This document shows, one piece after another, positions 1-8,219 of a stretch of 64,000 nucleotides of DNA. The DNA is from Streptomyces griseocarneus (GTDB taxonomy: Bacteria > Actinomycetota > Actinomycetes > Streptomycetales > Streptomycetaceae): contig PENC01000021.1 in the NCBI GenBank assembly GCA_003674045.1, positions 62,001 to 126,000 on the forward strand. Reading direction: 5' to 3'. Numbering within the stretch: the stretch's first letter is position 1; every line of letters starts with the position of its first letter. The notes under the pieces were generated by a model. The model worked only from the letters and a program-made list of their open reading frames with translations, made no database searches and was not told the origin of the DNA. A program made the position numbers and the translations under genes.

Positions 1-779
1 TCGGCGAGGTGGTCCAGGAGGTCCTGGCGCCACCACAGGGCGTGGTCAAGGCAGTTGGCCTCGCTCTTGTGCGTGCCGCAAGTGTGTTCGTACCGCCCGC
101 CCTTCGACCACGCCATGCTGTCGGCCGACGCCACATGGGGCCACGACATCGCCAGGCCGTTCTTCTTGTAGCCGAAGGCGTGGAGCCTCAGGCCCGCGGC
201 ATGGAGGTCCTCCAGGATCCAGCTGGCCACGTACGTGTTCGGCCGTCGGCAGATGCTGCCGACCCCGACGAGCGGCTCCTTGGCCAGGTCGACGCCGGCT
301 GCCAGGAACTTCTCGACGCAACGCAAGTAGTGCGGCCGGAGCCACCCCTGCACGACGGGCACGATGGGAAGGTCGGGCGCCATCTCCCGCAGCGTCAGAA
401 AGTTGGCGACGGTCAGATCCTGGTGCTCGTCGATCGTGAGCCCGGTCATACGAAGCGCCTGCTCCTCACACATGAAGTCCTGCTGGCTCGCCCAGGCCAT
501 CCGGCCCACCTCGTCGCGGTACCGCCGGATCAGCGCCACGTACTGCCGCGGACTCGTGCGCCACGCGCCGTACCGGGTGATCTCGGTGAATCCACCGCTG
601 TCGAGCGCCCACGGACCCAGCGCCCGGGGCAGAGTCTTGAGACCGGCCAGAGTGCGGTTCGACACGAACAGCGGGACGTCGGTGCGCCCGAGCCAGTGGG
701 GGCGGTGGACACCGAGCCAGAAGGTCGGCAGTTCTGGCCGTGCCTGCCGGGCGGAAGGGAGCTGGTCGGGAACGGACAT
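1..779 (-). CDS. DpdA-like (TGT-fold) transglycosylase, 3' end outside window
   Basis: Reading the minus strand from the ATG at 779 gives an open frame with no stop down to base 1, so the C-terminus is missing. The protein shows the marks of the tRNA-guanine/DNA transglycosylase superfamily: WALDSGGFTEI near residue 55 (the catalytic/nucleophile Asp region), VVQGW near residue 130, and the LVGVGSICRR strand near residue 157. DpdA-type members exchange guanine for 7-deazaguanine in DNA, usually on phages and mobile elements; whether this one acts on DNA or RNA cannot be told. An AGGCG sequence lies just before the ATG. No preQ0 synthesis genes are visible in the window, so it would rely on host precursor. 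Confidence 0.75.
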   Translation of the reverse strand, partial: MSVPDQLPSARQARPELPTFWLGVHRPHWLGRTDVPLFVSNRTLAGLKTLPRALGPWALDSGGFTEITRYGAWRTSPRQYVALIRRYRDEVGRMAWASQQDFMCEEQALRMTGLTIDEHQDLTVANFLTLREMAPDLPIVPVVQGWLRPHYLRCVEKFLAAGVDLAKEPLVGVGSICRRPNTYVASWILEDLHAAGLRLHAFGYKKNGLAMSWPHVASADSMAWSKGGRYEHTCGTHKSEANCLDHALWWRQDLLDHLA

Positions 780-926
780 GGAGCGCCTCCGGGAAGAGGG
801 ATATGGCGGGGGCATTGACGCGGGGTCGACGGGTGCGTCCGTCCCGCTTGCGGACAGCGGCGGAGAGGGCGCGTACCTGGCCCCGGCACGCCACATGGGC
901 GCGCCGGGGGCGTCGGGACTCGGTGG

Positions 927-1667
927 TCACCAATCGATGAGAAGCCTGTTGTCGGCTGCGGCGAGCTGTGCCAGGTGGGTGCGGAGCCGGGTCATGTCGG
1001 CTTCGCTGTAGCCGTACCGGTCGAACACGGCGCGGGCGGCGGCGGTCCGGGCGCTGGCGAGTGCCAGGCGATGGCGTTCGCCGGTGAGAAGGCTGTGGGC
1101 CCGCATGCCCGCGACGTGCCGTGCAGCATCGAGGACGGGCTCCAGCCCCCTTCGGTGGCCGGGATCGTGCACCAGCGCGGTGACCTGTTCGCCCACGGGG
1201 TCTTTCACGGTCTTGGCGGACGCGAGTCGGCCTTTGTCCGACGTGATGAGGGCCAGGGACCAGGTGGCTCCGCTGTCGGTGCTGACCAGGCCGCACGTGA
1301 ACGTCAGGTCGACCCGGTTCCTCAAGAGCACGGTGGCCCGGATGTCCAGGTGCTCGCCGTGAGCCAGGCCGCTCTTCGCAAGACCGGGGGTGAAGCGGAC
1401 CCGGGCGGCCCGGTCGGCGATGGTGGCTTCCACCAGGTATGCGGCGCTGACCAGGGTGTCGGTGTCGAGGGATCCGGTCTCGGTCGGCGGGTGGGGAGCG
1501 GGGCTCGCTTCGTGGAGCAGTCCGGCGGCGAGCTGCTGGATCAGGTGCGTGGAGATGTCGCCTGCCGAGCACGACCCGGTCTTGTGCCGGATTGCTTGGA
1601 TGCCCTTGCGTAGCGAGGTCAGGATCTGTGCTTCGGCCAGCGGGGCGTGAATGTCGGATGAAGGCAT
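927..1667 (-). CDS. hypothetical protein, first gene after promoter A1
   Basis: A 246-residue protein of unknown function. The frame stays open upstream to 1826, but that extension reads through the promoter and has non-coding composition. The ATG at 1667 has GGAG eight bases upstream and is followed by natural-looking sequence (MPSSDIHAPLAEAQIL). The middle (VDLTFTCGLVSTDSGATWSL) looks like a beta-rich domain and the C-terminal third is alpha-helical. No catalytic motif recognised. It is transcribed from motif-A promoter 1 with a leader of about 150 bases, and precedes the DpdA-like gene on the same strand. Confidence 0.75.
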   Translation of the reverse strand: MPSSDIHAPLAEAQILTSLRKGIQAIRHKTGSCSAGDISTHLIQQLAAGLLHEASPAPHPPTETGSLDTDTLVSAAYLVEATIADRAARVRFTPGLAKSGLAHGEHLDIRATVLLRNRVDLTFTCGLVSTDSGATWSLALITSDKGRLASAKTVKDPVGEQVTALVHDPGHRRGLEPVLDAARHVAGMRAHSLLTGERHRLALASARTAAARAVFDRYGYSEADMTRLRTHLAQLAAADNRLLIDW

Positions 1668-2027
1668 TGCGGATGCTCCAGTGAAGGGGGTGCGTTTCGT
1701 CCGCGAGCTGCGCGGCCCGTTCATCGGCCTCCGTGCTGTGCGGTGATGGCACCCAAGACGGCGCGGGCTCCGGAAAGTCCCCGGGCCGCGCGGAGAGGAG
1801 GCGGTGAATCGAAAATCAACATACATTCAAGAATCGTGAGATGCAACGTCTAGGTGTGGGTGAGCCCTGCCCGGGCCATCCCGAAGACCGTCCTCGGCCG
1901 TTCGCCCGGGTGGCTAGGACGAGGGGGCGCCGCCGCCCCGTGCCGCCAGTACTGTCCCTAGAAGTCCCGCCGAAGGAGAAGAGCCGGATGCAGTCACCGA
2001 AGGCGCCCCCGGGCGTACGGTGAATAT
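1668..2027. other. divergent intergenic region with motif A1
   Basis: This 360-base gap separates the minus-strand gene ending its leader at 1667 from a plus-strand zinc-ribbon gene. It holds motif-A promoter 1 (1818-1846) and a purine-rich stretch (GAAGGAGAAGAG near 1973-1984) too far upstream of the plus-strand ATG to be its ribosome site. No convincing gene on either strand. Confidence 0.6.
1818..1849 (-). promoter_or_regulatory. motif A promoter, copy 1
   Basis: Read on the minus strand: -35 TTGCAT (1846-1841), 17-base spacer CTCACGATTCTTGAATG, -10 TATGTT (1823-1818). The spacer core CGATTCTTGAATG is shared with the other six copies, which suggests a protein-binding site overlapping the promoter. 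Confidence 0.8.
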
Positions 2028-2391
2028 ATGGCCGCTCTCCGGCGCTGTGCCCGCTGCTACGAGCCGCTGCGGGCCACCGCCCGCGCGGACGCGAGGTACT
2101 GCGGGCCCGCGTGCAGGGCCGCGGCGGGACGAGCGCGTCGGCACTATGCCGAGGCGGTGGAGATCGGGTTCGCCCTCGTCTCCGGGCACAAGGCCGACGT
2201 CGGCCGCCGGTGCCCGGTGTGCGGGCACTGGTTTCATCCCCGGCCACGGCAGACGCCGCGACTCCCTCTACGACGCGGACAGGTGCCGCTCGGCCGCATA
2301 CCGAGCCCGGCGCCGGGCCGGCCAGCCGCTACGCGAAGCCGTGACGCCCAGCAGCCACGACACAGCTCACGGTACGGCTACAGCCGCCTGA
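2028..2391 (+). pseudogene. zinc-ribbon protein with apparent frameshift
   Basis: From the ATG at 2028 the frame encodes a two-cysteine-pair finger (CARCYEPL then YCGPACRAA) and a second ribbon start (CPVCGHWF), then turns into arginine/proline-rich nonsense after about residue 70. The continuation lies in the neighbouring frame: GRRRDSLYDADRCRSAAYRARRRAG, ending at 2391, where DRCRSAAYRARRRA mirrors the first finger's ACRAAAGRARR. Joined near position 2233, they would make a symmetrical double zinc-ribbon of about 120 residues. This is either a disabled gene, a sequencing error or programmed slippage at TGGTTTCATCCCC. If the frameshift is not used, a 163-residue product ending at 2519 would be made. 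Confidence 0.5.
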
Positions 2392-2505
2392 CCTGCGAAA
2401 AGCCACCGAAACTCATGGCCCCGGGCCGTAAGGCGCCCTCGCACCGCAGCCGGGGCGAGCGCGGCCAGGGCGGCGCGGCGGGCCGCCTGTCCGGCAGCTT
2501 GGTCT

Positions 2506-3450
2506 TCAGCGTGGAGTGATCAGCAGTTCATCCGTCACGGGGCTCGTGGCCCGATACGGGTCGGCGAGCAGGTTCTGCGTCGCCCATTGGGCACGCCAGC
2601 GCGCGGCGGCCATACTCGGGGAACGGCCGCCCTGGTAGGGCACGGGCCAGTCGCCTGTGCCTTGCCAGTCGACGGACCATCCCCACAGTCCGAGGGGGGC
2701 GGCCTGGCTCCACAACGGGCGCCTGTCGAACGGCCGCGGGCCGACCTTGGCCCACACCAGCAGGTCGGTTCCCGGCACGGGGACTCGTGCGCTGGCGCAG
2801 ATGTGGTCGGCTCCGGCGGCCTGCCACAGCAGAGGGGCGGGGAGCGCGTCCACCGACGACAGCTGTGCCGTGTACGCGATCAGGCCGGCGACGTCCCACA
2901 CCAGGGCCAGTGCCAGGGCGGCACGTTGCAGCGGCGGCCAGTCGCCGGGGGACTCCAGCAGCAGCACGTCCACGGCGTCGCCGATCCGTTCCTCGTTCAG
3001 CCGGTCCTCGACCTCGGCCGCCGCCATCGGCATCACCCGGAACTCACGCCGTCCGGCCGCCGCCTCCTCCACCAGTTCCAGCGCCAGGGCGACCATGTCG
3101 TGGCTCACCGACAGCGCGATTCCCAACTCCCGCAGGTGCTCGGGTGTCAGCTGCTCCAAGAGGGTCTGCAGGTGGCCTGCTACCGCCGTGTTCGCCGTGC
3201 CCAACGGGGGCAGCTCGACATAGGGATCCGGCGTGTGGCCCCACACGTGGGCTAGCTGCCACAGCTCCAGAAACTCGCCGACGTCGTCCACGCCTTCCAG
3301 CCCCTCGGCGAAGTCCAGGACCGCCTCGACCACAGCGAGGGTGGCCGTGCTCTTTTCTGCGTCGGGGTAGCCGGCGAACCGGCACAGTGCCGCCGACCGG
3401 CCGCTGACCGGACCCAGCACCAGGCCGGCGTTCTCGAACCTCTGCGCCAT
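2506..3450 (-). CDS. hypothetical protein (314 aa)
   Basis: The ATG at 3450 was chosen because GGGGAGGGG sits four bases upstream; an in-frame ATG at 3474 lacks such a site. The product is acidic and alpha-helical in its first two thirds (repeated leucine and glutamate heptads) and tryptophan-rich near the end (LWGWSVDWQGTGDWPVPYQGG). No known motif recognised. Its 3' end overlaps the tail of the longer unshifted version of the convergent zinc-ribbon ORF. A separate transcription unit. Confidence 0.7.
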   Translation of the reverse strand: MAQRFENAGLVLGPVSGRSAALCRFAGYPDAEKSTATLAVVEAVLDFAEGLEGVDDVGEFLELWQLAHVWGHTPDPYVELPPLGTANTAVAGHLQTLLEQLTPEHLRELGIALSVSHDMVALALELVEEAAAGRREFRVMPMAAAEVEDRLNEERIGDAVDVLLLESPGDWPPLQRAALALALVWDVAGLIAYTAQLSSVDALPAPLLWQAAGADHICASARVPVPGTDLLVWAKVGPRPFDRRPLWSQAAPLGLWGWSVDWQGTGDWPVPYQGGRSPSMAAARWRAQWATQNLLADPYRATSPVTDELLITPR

Positions 3451-3889
3451 CGCCCCTCCCCAAGCCGCGATCACCGGAACACCTTGCCCTTGAGAGCCTT
3501 GGTGTTCCTCACGGAAGCAGACTAGGGCCTGCCCGCGGCTGCTGACGCTGTGCGGCGAAACGGCCCGGGCTGCCAGGGCAGCTTCGCGGTGCGCTCAGCA
3601 CGCGCGGCGGTGACGACACACAGGGCGGATGCGCTCGGCGCTGCTGGACCCGCGCGTTTCCTGTCCCCGCCGAATGGGCCGATGAGACCTTGACCACGGA
3701 GCGACCTGACGGCGGGCGAGGCGTAACTCATCTATAAATGACGAAAGTTGCCGTTCGTCGCCTCCGGGCCTGATGGGGACACCTTCGCCTTGAAGGCGCA
3801 GCATGCCTTCCCGCCTGCCGGTATATGAAGCACGCGCCGACATACCCGCCGGTAACATGTCATTCCGGTACACAGGGAGAGGGATTGGC
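3451..3889. other. divergent intergenic region
   Basis: This 439-base gap lies between divergent genes. It contains an AT-rich patch (CTCATCTATAAATGACG at 3727-3743) that could hold a promoter, and three CCGGTA-type elements at 3818-3873 (CCGGTATATG, CCGGTAACATG, CCGGTACAC) directly before the plus-strand gene. The GGTATATG and CATACC half-sites form a loose inverted repeat, a possible operator. No gene is supported here; open frames on the minus strand are antisense shadows. Confidence 0.4.
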
Positions 3890-4318
3890 ATGTCCATGAA
3901 TGCGACTTGGCTGCGGTTGACCGAGGACCGACTGGTCCGAGCCGACCGCATCGTCTCGATCGATCTGTGGGGCCCGTCCCTCGACCAGGACGGCAAGCGC
4001 ACGAACCCCGTCCTCGGGCGGCCGGCCCGGATCATGGTTCAGGTCCAGGACGAAGAACCTGCCTGGCTGGAGGCGGCACGGGTCGATGCCGAGCAGGGCG
4101 GGGAGCTGATAACCCGTCTGCTGACCGCGCTCGCGACAGCGGAGGGCACCGCCGGACTGACGTACGTCTACGGACTGCAGCACAGCGGCAGGACCACCTA
4201 CCGCTGGAAGCATGGTTCGGCCCTGCCCGTCGATGACGAGCACGTGAGCCCGCTGCACCGGATCGACGACCCGGCCCCGGGCCGGGGGCTGGTCTTCTCG
4301 GTCAACGGCAGGAACTGA
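3890..4318 (+). CDS. hypothetical protein (142 aa)
   Basis: Start at the ATG at 3890, preceded by GGGAGAGGG; an upstream in-frame start at 3803 would run through the CCGGTA repeats and lacks a ribosome site. The sequence (MSMNATWLRLTEDRLVRADR ...) is a small mixed alpha/beta protein with a predicted beta-hairpin around GLTYVYGLQHSGRTTYRWKHG. Function unknown. It stands alone, convergent with the 36-residue membrane peptide gene at 4409-4519. Confidence 0.7.
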   Translation: MSMNATWLRLTEDRLVRADRIVSIDLWGPSLDQDGKRTNPVLGRPARIMVQVQDEEPAWLEAARVDAEQGGELITRLLTALATAEGTAGLTYVYGLQHSGRTTYRWKHGSALPVDDEHVSPLHRIDDPAPGRGLVFSVNGRN

Positions 4319-4408
4319 CCCAGCACACCGAGGAAGCGTCCCCAGCCCAGCCAAGGCGCGCCGACGGGCCGCATCTTCAGGCGGCAGAGCCTGTCCGTGT
4401 GCCGGCGG

Positions 4409-4519
4409 TCAGCCGAAGTGCCTGACCAGAAGAGCTCCGAGGATGATGGCGGGACCGAAGATGCCCAAGAGGTTGATGGCATCCATGACCGGCTCGCGTC
4501 GCGTCCCGTACTTGCTCAT
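4409..4519 (-). CDS. 36-residue membrane peptide
   Basis: A short frame starting at ATG 4519, overlapping the TGA of the upstream gene as ATGA, with AAGGAC seven bases upstream. After a basic head (MSKYGTRREP) the rest is one hydrophobic helix (NLLGIFGPAIILGALLV) and a short RHFG tail. It is the last gene of the seven-gene operon that begins at 7439. Translational coupling supports it being real; the role is unknown. Confidence 0.6.
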   Translation of the reverse strand: MSKYGTRREPVMDAINLLGIFGPAIILGALLVRHFG

Positions 4520-5289
4520 GGCGTGTCCTTCGTGACGGTGGTGTGGCCGGTGTGCCGGAAGAGCCGGTTGACGACTCGCCACCACCAGGCTGTCCATCGC
4601 CTGGCAGGGCGCAGCCGTGCGGCACCGGCAGGCTCCCGTGCGGCGGGTGGCTGCGAGGGCAGGACGGCCGGCGGATCGGCCGGGGCCTCGGCGTGGGGTC
4701 GGGTATCGGTGGCGCGGGCCGTGCGCATCGCCTCCGGCCAGTACGCGGGGTGGATTCCTGCATCCGCCAGGGCCTGGGCGATGAAGTCCCAGCCGGCGGC
4801 CGGGTCCTCGGTCTCCAGGGAGTAGTACCAGGGGGCGGGTTCCGGTCCGATCACGACGGCCCATCGGCCGTGAAGCAGGTCGCGCTCGGCCGCCCAGTAC
4901 CGTCCGCCCCAGGAGTCCAGCGACCCGCTGTACTGCGGCGGTTGCGGCAGGTGGTTGCGCAGCCACCGGGCGGCAAGCCCGTGGGTCCAGGCGCGCGCCA
5001 TGGCGACCGTGGGGAACGCGACCCAGGTGGAGGCCTCCCGGCCGAACCACTCCTCGTTGAGTACCGCGAAGGCGCCGCCGGCGGACGGATGGACGGTCAG
5101 GTGCTCGCCGCGATACCGGATGTCATCAACCGCCGGCGTCGCCTCGACGAGTTCCCGGATCCACGCGTCCTGGTGGAACCGGCCCGAGCGCAGGCTCTGC
5201 AGATAGTTGTCGTTGGAGTACCAGTCGTCGTACTCGATGGCATCGCTCCAGTCACCGTCGAGTCCCGGCGAGAGCTCGGTGCCCGTCAT
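4516..5289 (-). CDS. hypothetical protein (257 aa)
   Basis: Sixth gene of the 7439-4409 operon. Its ATG (5289) overlaps the TGA of the deoxyribosyltransferase-like gene as ATGA, indicating coupled translation. The first 180 residues are aromatic-rich and globular (DAIEYDDWYSNDNYLQSL, GRYWAAERDLLHGRWAVVIG). The C-terminal 75 residues are proline/alanine-rich and end in a basic, tryptophan-rich segment (WTAWWWRVVNRLFRH) that could associate with membrane. No family recognised. Confidence 0.7.
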   Translation of the reverse strand: MTGTELSPGLDGDWSDAIEYDDWYSNDNYLQSLRSGRFHQDAWIRELVEATPAVDDIRYRGEHLTVHPSAGGAFAVLNEEWFGREASTWVAFPTVAMARAWTHGLAARWLRNHLPQPPQYSGSLDSWGGRYWAAERDLLHGRWAVVIGPEPAPWYYSLETEDPAAGWDFIAQALADAGIHPAYWPEAMRTARATDTRPHAEAPADPPAVLPSQPPAAREPAGAARLRPARRWTAWWWRVVNRLFRHTGHTTVTKDTP

Positions 5290-5867
5290 GCCTTCCCCTC
5301 CGTACTCACCGGGGCAGCGGCTTGTGTCAGCGCGATGCCCGTGACCTCGCTGATCTGGTGCGCGGACAGCTCGCGGAACTCGGTCATCGCGGCCGCGACG
5401 ATGGCGAGGGAGGCCGCGACGGTGTCCGGGAGGGTTTTGCGGACGGGCACGCTGTGCTGCGCGGCGACCCACTCCAGGTAGCGGTTGCGCTCGGGGTTGG
5501 GGCAGTCGGGCGGGCAGCCGAGGACCACCTTGCGCAGGGCGACGTCGAGGCCGAACTCCACGTTGGTGGTGAAGCCGGGCATGTGGTCCAGGTCGCGGGG
5601 GATCCAGAACAGCACGACGTCGGCCTGCTCGCGGGCGGCGGTCTCCCAGCCGACCTGGTCGTCGTAGTGCTCCGCCCGGATCCCGCCCCGGGACTCCGGC
5701 GAGAACACGTCCAGCGGGATGCCGCCGTCCCACTGGGCTTCGAGTTCGGCGATCGCGGCGGGCCGCCACGACTCGACCGGGCCGCCCAGGCGCGGGGTCG
5801 GACCCGCGAGGAAGACGCTCCGGCCCGGTACGGGCAGGGCCTCGCGGGCCATCACCAGGTTGATCAC
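5286..5867 (-). CDS. nucleoside 2-deoxyribosyltransferase-like protein
   Basis: A 193-residue protein with the nucleoside deoxyribosyltransferase fold: an N-terminal strand and loop SVFLAGPTPR, the segment SPESRGGIRAEHYDDQVGWE, the core AAREQADVVLFWIPRD, and the active-site type motif TNVEFGLDVAL. Such enzymes cleave or exchange the base of deoxynucleosides or nucleotides. Start taken as the GTG at 5867, which overlaps the HIT stop (GTGA) and has GGGAG seven bases upstream; an in-frame ATG lies at 5852. Its position between a HIT hydrolase and a RapZ-like protein suggests nucleotide handling, substrate unknown. Confidence 0.8.
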   Translation of the reverse strand: MINLVMAREALPVPGRSVFLAGPTPRLGGPVESWRPAAIAELEAQWDGGIPLDVFSPESRGGIRAEHYDDQVGWETAAREQADVVLFWIPRDLDHMPGFTTNVEFGLDVALRKVVLGCPPDCPNPERNRYLEWVAAQHSVPVRKTLPDTVAASLAIVAAAMTEFRELSAHQISEVTGIALTQAAAPVSTEGKA

Positions 5868-6247
5868 TTCTGTTCTCCCGTCAGGATGTGGGTGCGGGCG
5901 GTGTGCTGCAGGGTCCAGGGCAGGGGCAGACCATCGCCGTCGGCGCGGGGGACGACGTGGATGTGGAGGTGGAACACGGTCTGCGTCGCCTCCGTGCCCT
6001 TGGACGTGATGACGTTCGCGGCTGGCAGGACGGCGGCGAGTTCGGCGGCGCGCGCCATCGCGGCGGCCGAGACGGCCGGGTCGGTGCCCACATCCGCGAC
6101 GTGGGTGCGCGGGATCACGAGCAGGTGGCCGGGGTTCACGCCACCGGAACGAGGCCGGATCGCGAGCGCGTCCGGCCACTCGCGGACGACCTCAGCCGGA
6201 GCGGTACCGGCGGCAACCGCGCAGAAGGCACAGTTCAAGGGACTCAC
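5864..6247 (-). CDS. HIT-family nucleotide hydrolase/transferase
   Basis: A 127-residue histidine-triad protein. The catalytic triad is visible as HLHIHV near residue 95, with the usual preceding strand GHLLVIPRTHV, and an N-terminal CAFC pair that often binds zinc. HIT proteins hydrolyse phosphoramidate or dinucleoside polyphosphate bonds. The GTG at 6247 has AAGGAGT eight bases upstream. It lies two bases after the RapZ-like gene and is translationally coupled to the next gene. Confidence 0.88.
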   Translation of the reverse strand: MSPLNCAFCAVAAGTAPAEVVREWPDALAIRPRSGGVNPGHLLVIPRTHVADVGTDPAVSAAAMARAAELAAVLPAANVITSKGTEATQTVFHLHIHVVPRADGDGLPLPWTLQHTARTHILTGEQK

Positions 6248-6249
6248 GG

Positions 6250-6561
6250 TCAGGACTCCTTGGTCCGGTCAACAGGTCGGTGCCGGCCGCCCGCACATCC
6301 GGCCACGATCGTCACGGGAACGGCGCCACCGTTGGGCCCGGCCGGGCACGCCTCGGCGTGGAGCACGGTGCCTGCGACGAGCTGCTTGATGCCGGGCGTG
6401 CTCATCACGGCGGCGCGGACGGGGGCATCGCGGGCGCTCATCCAGCGCAGGCCGCGATGGACGTGCGGGTCGCGGAAGTGTCGGCGCAGGTCGAGCGTGA
6501 CGGTCGCGGCCGGCGGCTGCCCATGGAGGTAGCCGAAGGAGACGAGCTCGATGACGGTCAT
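6250..6561 (-). CDS. RapZ C-terminal-like protein
   Basis: A 103-residue protein that matches only the C-terminal domain of RapZ/YvcJ: VSFGYLHGQPPAATVTLDLR, FRDPHVHRGLRWMSARDAPV, and the nucleotide-sugar/ATP-site-like loop VAGCAGGRHRPV (compare the family's IGCTGGxHRSV). RapZ uses this domain to bind a small ligand and RNA in control of amino-sugar synthesis; here the kinase-like N-terminal domain is absent, a standalone form common on actinobacterial mobile elements. ATG at 6561 with AAAGGTGG upstream. Third gene of the operon. Confidence 0.72.
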   Translation of the reverse strand: MTVIELVSFGYLHGQPPAATVTLDLRRHFRDPHVHRGLRWMSARDAPVRAAVMSTPGIKQLVAGTVLHAEACPAGPNGGAVPVTIVAGCAGGRHRPVDRTKES

Positions 6562-6635
6562 GACGTCCACCTTTCTGGCCGCCGGCCGGTGGCGGTAGGG
6601 ATTCGCAGAAGTTTTCGGTTGCCGATCCGGAGGGC

Positions 6636-6923
6636 TCAGCCGGAGACGGCCGCGACGGCCCGGCGGCCTTCGTCGGTGATCCGGAGAAGGTGTGGGCAAC
6701 CGCGGTGCGGGGCCCCGTACGGGGCGGGCCCGGTGTTGACGTGGCCGTGCTCGCACAGGGAGGCCGCGTAGCCGAGCTCTTCGAGGGCGGACGCGTCCGA
6801 GGCTCTCAGGAGCACCTTGCGGCCATCGGCCCCCACCCGCAGGAGCAGGCTGATGTTGCCGTGGGGGTGCGCGGCGGCCAGACGGAGCGCGGCAAGCCGG
6901 TCGGAGGTCAGGCGGGGCGCCAT
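6636..6923 (-). CDS. small winged-helix-like protein (95 aa)
   Basis: Second gene of the operon, ATG at 6923, nine bases after the previous stop. The sequence MAPRLTSDRLAALRLAAAHP ... LLRITDEGRRAVAAV has the pattern of short winged-helix proteins (helix, helix, then LRITDEGRRA as the last helix). A CEHGH...HRGC cluster between could bind a metal. A role as operon regulator or adaptor is only an inference. Confidence 0.6.
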   Translation of the reverse strand: MAPRLTSDRLAALRLAAAHPHGNISLLLRVGADGRKVLLRASDASALEELGYAASLCEHGHVNTGPAPYGAPHRGCPHLLRITDEGRRAVAAVSG

Positions 6924-6932
6924 CGGACCGGC

Positions 6933-7439
6933 TCAGCTCTCGACCGCGGGGCGGGCGACGGGGATGCCGCCGAGCGTCTGCACTGCCCGTGCACGGCCCT
7001 TGAGCGCGTGGAGGCGGCTGAGCAACTGCCTGGCGGCGGCCACGTCCTGCTGCGGCGCTCGCTGCTGCACCATGATCGTCAGATGCCCGTCCAGGTCGCC
7101 GATCTCGTCCTCGAACAAAGAAACGACCGGCGCGGGTGCGCCCGTGACGCTCGCCGCGCCGATGCGCTCGTACAGGCGGGCGATGAACGCCTCGTGGTCC
7201 ATGAAGTAGTCGGACCGGTTGCGGTTCCAGGCCGCGTCGGCGGCTCGGACGAGGGACTCGATCGCCTTGACGTCCTGGCCGGTGATCTCCACGGCGAGCC
7301 GGGGCGGCGGGGGCTGGTTGCGCAGTTCCCTGGTGCGGAGATTGAAGGCGCGCAGGTCGTTCCACTCCTGGACGCGGGTCTTGCCGTAGCGCCAGCGGCG
7401 CTTGCGGGGGCGGATGAGAGCCCAGACGGCGAGCGGCAT
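6933..7439 (-). CDS. hypothetical coiled-coil-like protein (168 aa), first gene of operon
   Basis: The ATG at 7439 has AAGGAG ten bases upstream; the upstream extension to 7586 has non-coding composition. The N-terminus is basic (RPRKRRWRYGK), followed by long helices rich in Arg/Asp/Glu (YFMDHEAFIARLYERIG, APQQDVAAARQLLSRLHALKGRA). No motif recognised. It heads the set HIT - deoxyribosyltransferase - RapZ-like. Confidence 0.65.
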   Translation of the reverse strand: MPLAVWALIRPRKRRWRYGKTRVQEWNDLRAFNLRTRELRNQPPPPRLAVEITGQDVKAIESLVRAADAAWNRNRSDYFMDHEAFIARLYERIGAASVTGAPAPVVSLFEDEIGDLDGHLTIMVQQRAPQQDVAAARQLLSRLHALKGRARAVQTLGGIPVARPAVES

Positions 7440-7611
7440 GGAGGTGCTCCTTCTGCTCGGTGAGGCGAGGGGGTGGTCGTCAGGACGGCGTGCTGCTGCC
7501 GGCCGCGGGGAGCCGCGGCCACGGCGCCTGCCGGGCCAGGAAGTTGATGCGATGTCCGCTGGGAAGTATGCCGACGGCGCTGCCACGTGGCGGGTGTTGG
7601 CGAGGCGGTCG

Positions 7612-7633
7612 GCCCGGCCCGGCCCGGCCCGGT
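7612..7633. repeat. short CCCGG tandem repeat
   Basis: Four to five direct copies of GGCCC/CCCGG lie in the 264-base gap between the 7439 operon and the 7704 gene. No promoter of the A or B type is seen here, so the promoter of the 7439 operon is not identified. Confidence 0.4.
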
Positions 7634-7703
7634 TTCCCCTTCATCTTGCTCTGGGCAGAGGTTTGCACCCAGTTTGTTGCTGCTGTCTTGGCGTGTCTCG
7701 CTT

Positions 7704-8183
7704 TCAGCCCCCCTCCCCATCGAAGGGCATCGCGCGGCACAGCTCAGCATGGCCTTGGGCCCACGCGCGGGCGGACGACTCACTGTCACCGTCATCGCCC
7801 TGGCCGCAGCCGGCGCAGTGGGACTCATGTCGGTTGGTCACCGTCACGACAGCCCCGCCGGCCGTCAGGTAGCGGGCGATCGTCCGGAGCCGCTCAGGGC
7901 ATTCCTCGGGGTGTTCGCGGGCCCACTTGCCCCACCCAGTACTCGCGAAGTTCGGGCTGGCCGACACCAGCTCCCAGCTGTCACGCCACAGGTTGGCGCT
8001 GTCGCGGCATTCAGCCTGTCCGCAGTCCCGGCACCGAGAGGTGAAGACCACATCCACGGTCGGGATCGTGCGGCCCAGCACGGTGTCGGGCGAGCCGTCG
8101 GTGACGGCGGCCATCAAGTCAACGGCCCCGGCCGTCGTGATCAGAGCCAAGTCTCGTCCGACAGGAGTGTCAGCGGTGTTCAT
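7704..8183 (-). CDS. hypothetical zinc-binding protein (159 aa)
   Basis: ATG at 8183 with GGAAGGAA seven bases upstream. Two cysteine clusters are visible: CRDCGQAEC near residue 52 and CAGCGQ near residue 130, which could form a metal site. Between them is a tryptophan-rich helix region (LWRDSWELVSASPNFASTGWGKWARE). A family is not recognised. It follows the DUF3307-like membrane gene with a 36-base gap. Confidence 0.65.
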   Translation of the reverse strand: MNTADTPVGRDLALITTAGAVDLMAAVTDGSPDTVLGRTIPTVDVVFTSRCRDCGQAECRDSANLWRDSWELVSASPNFASTGWGKWAREHPEECPERLRTIARYLTAGGAVVTVTNRHESHCAGCGQGDDGDSESSARAWAQGHAELCRAMPFDGEGG

Positions 8184-8219
8184 GCCGTTAGTTCCTTCCA
8201 TTCTTGTCAGAACTCCAGC

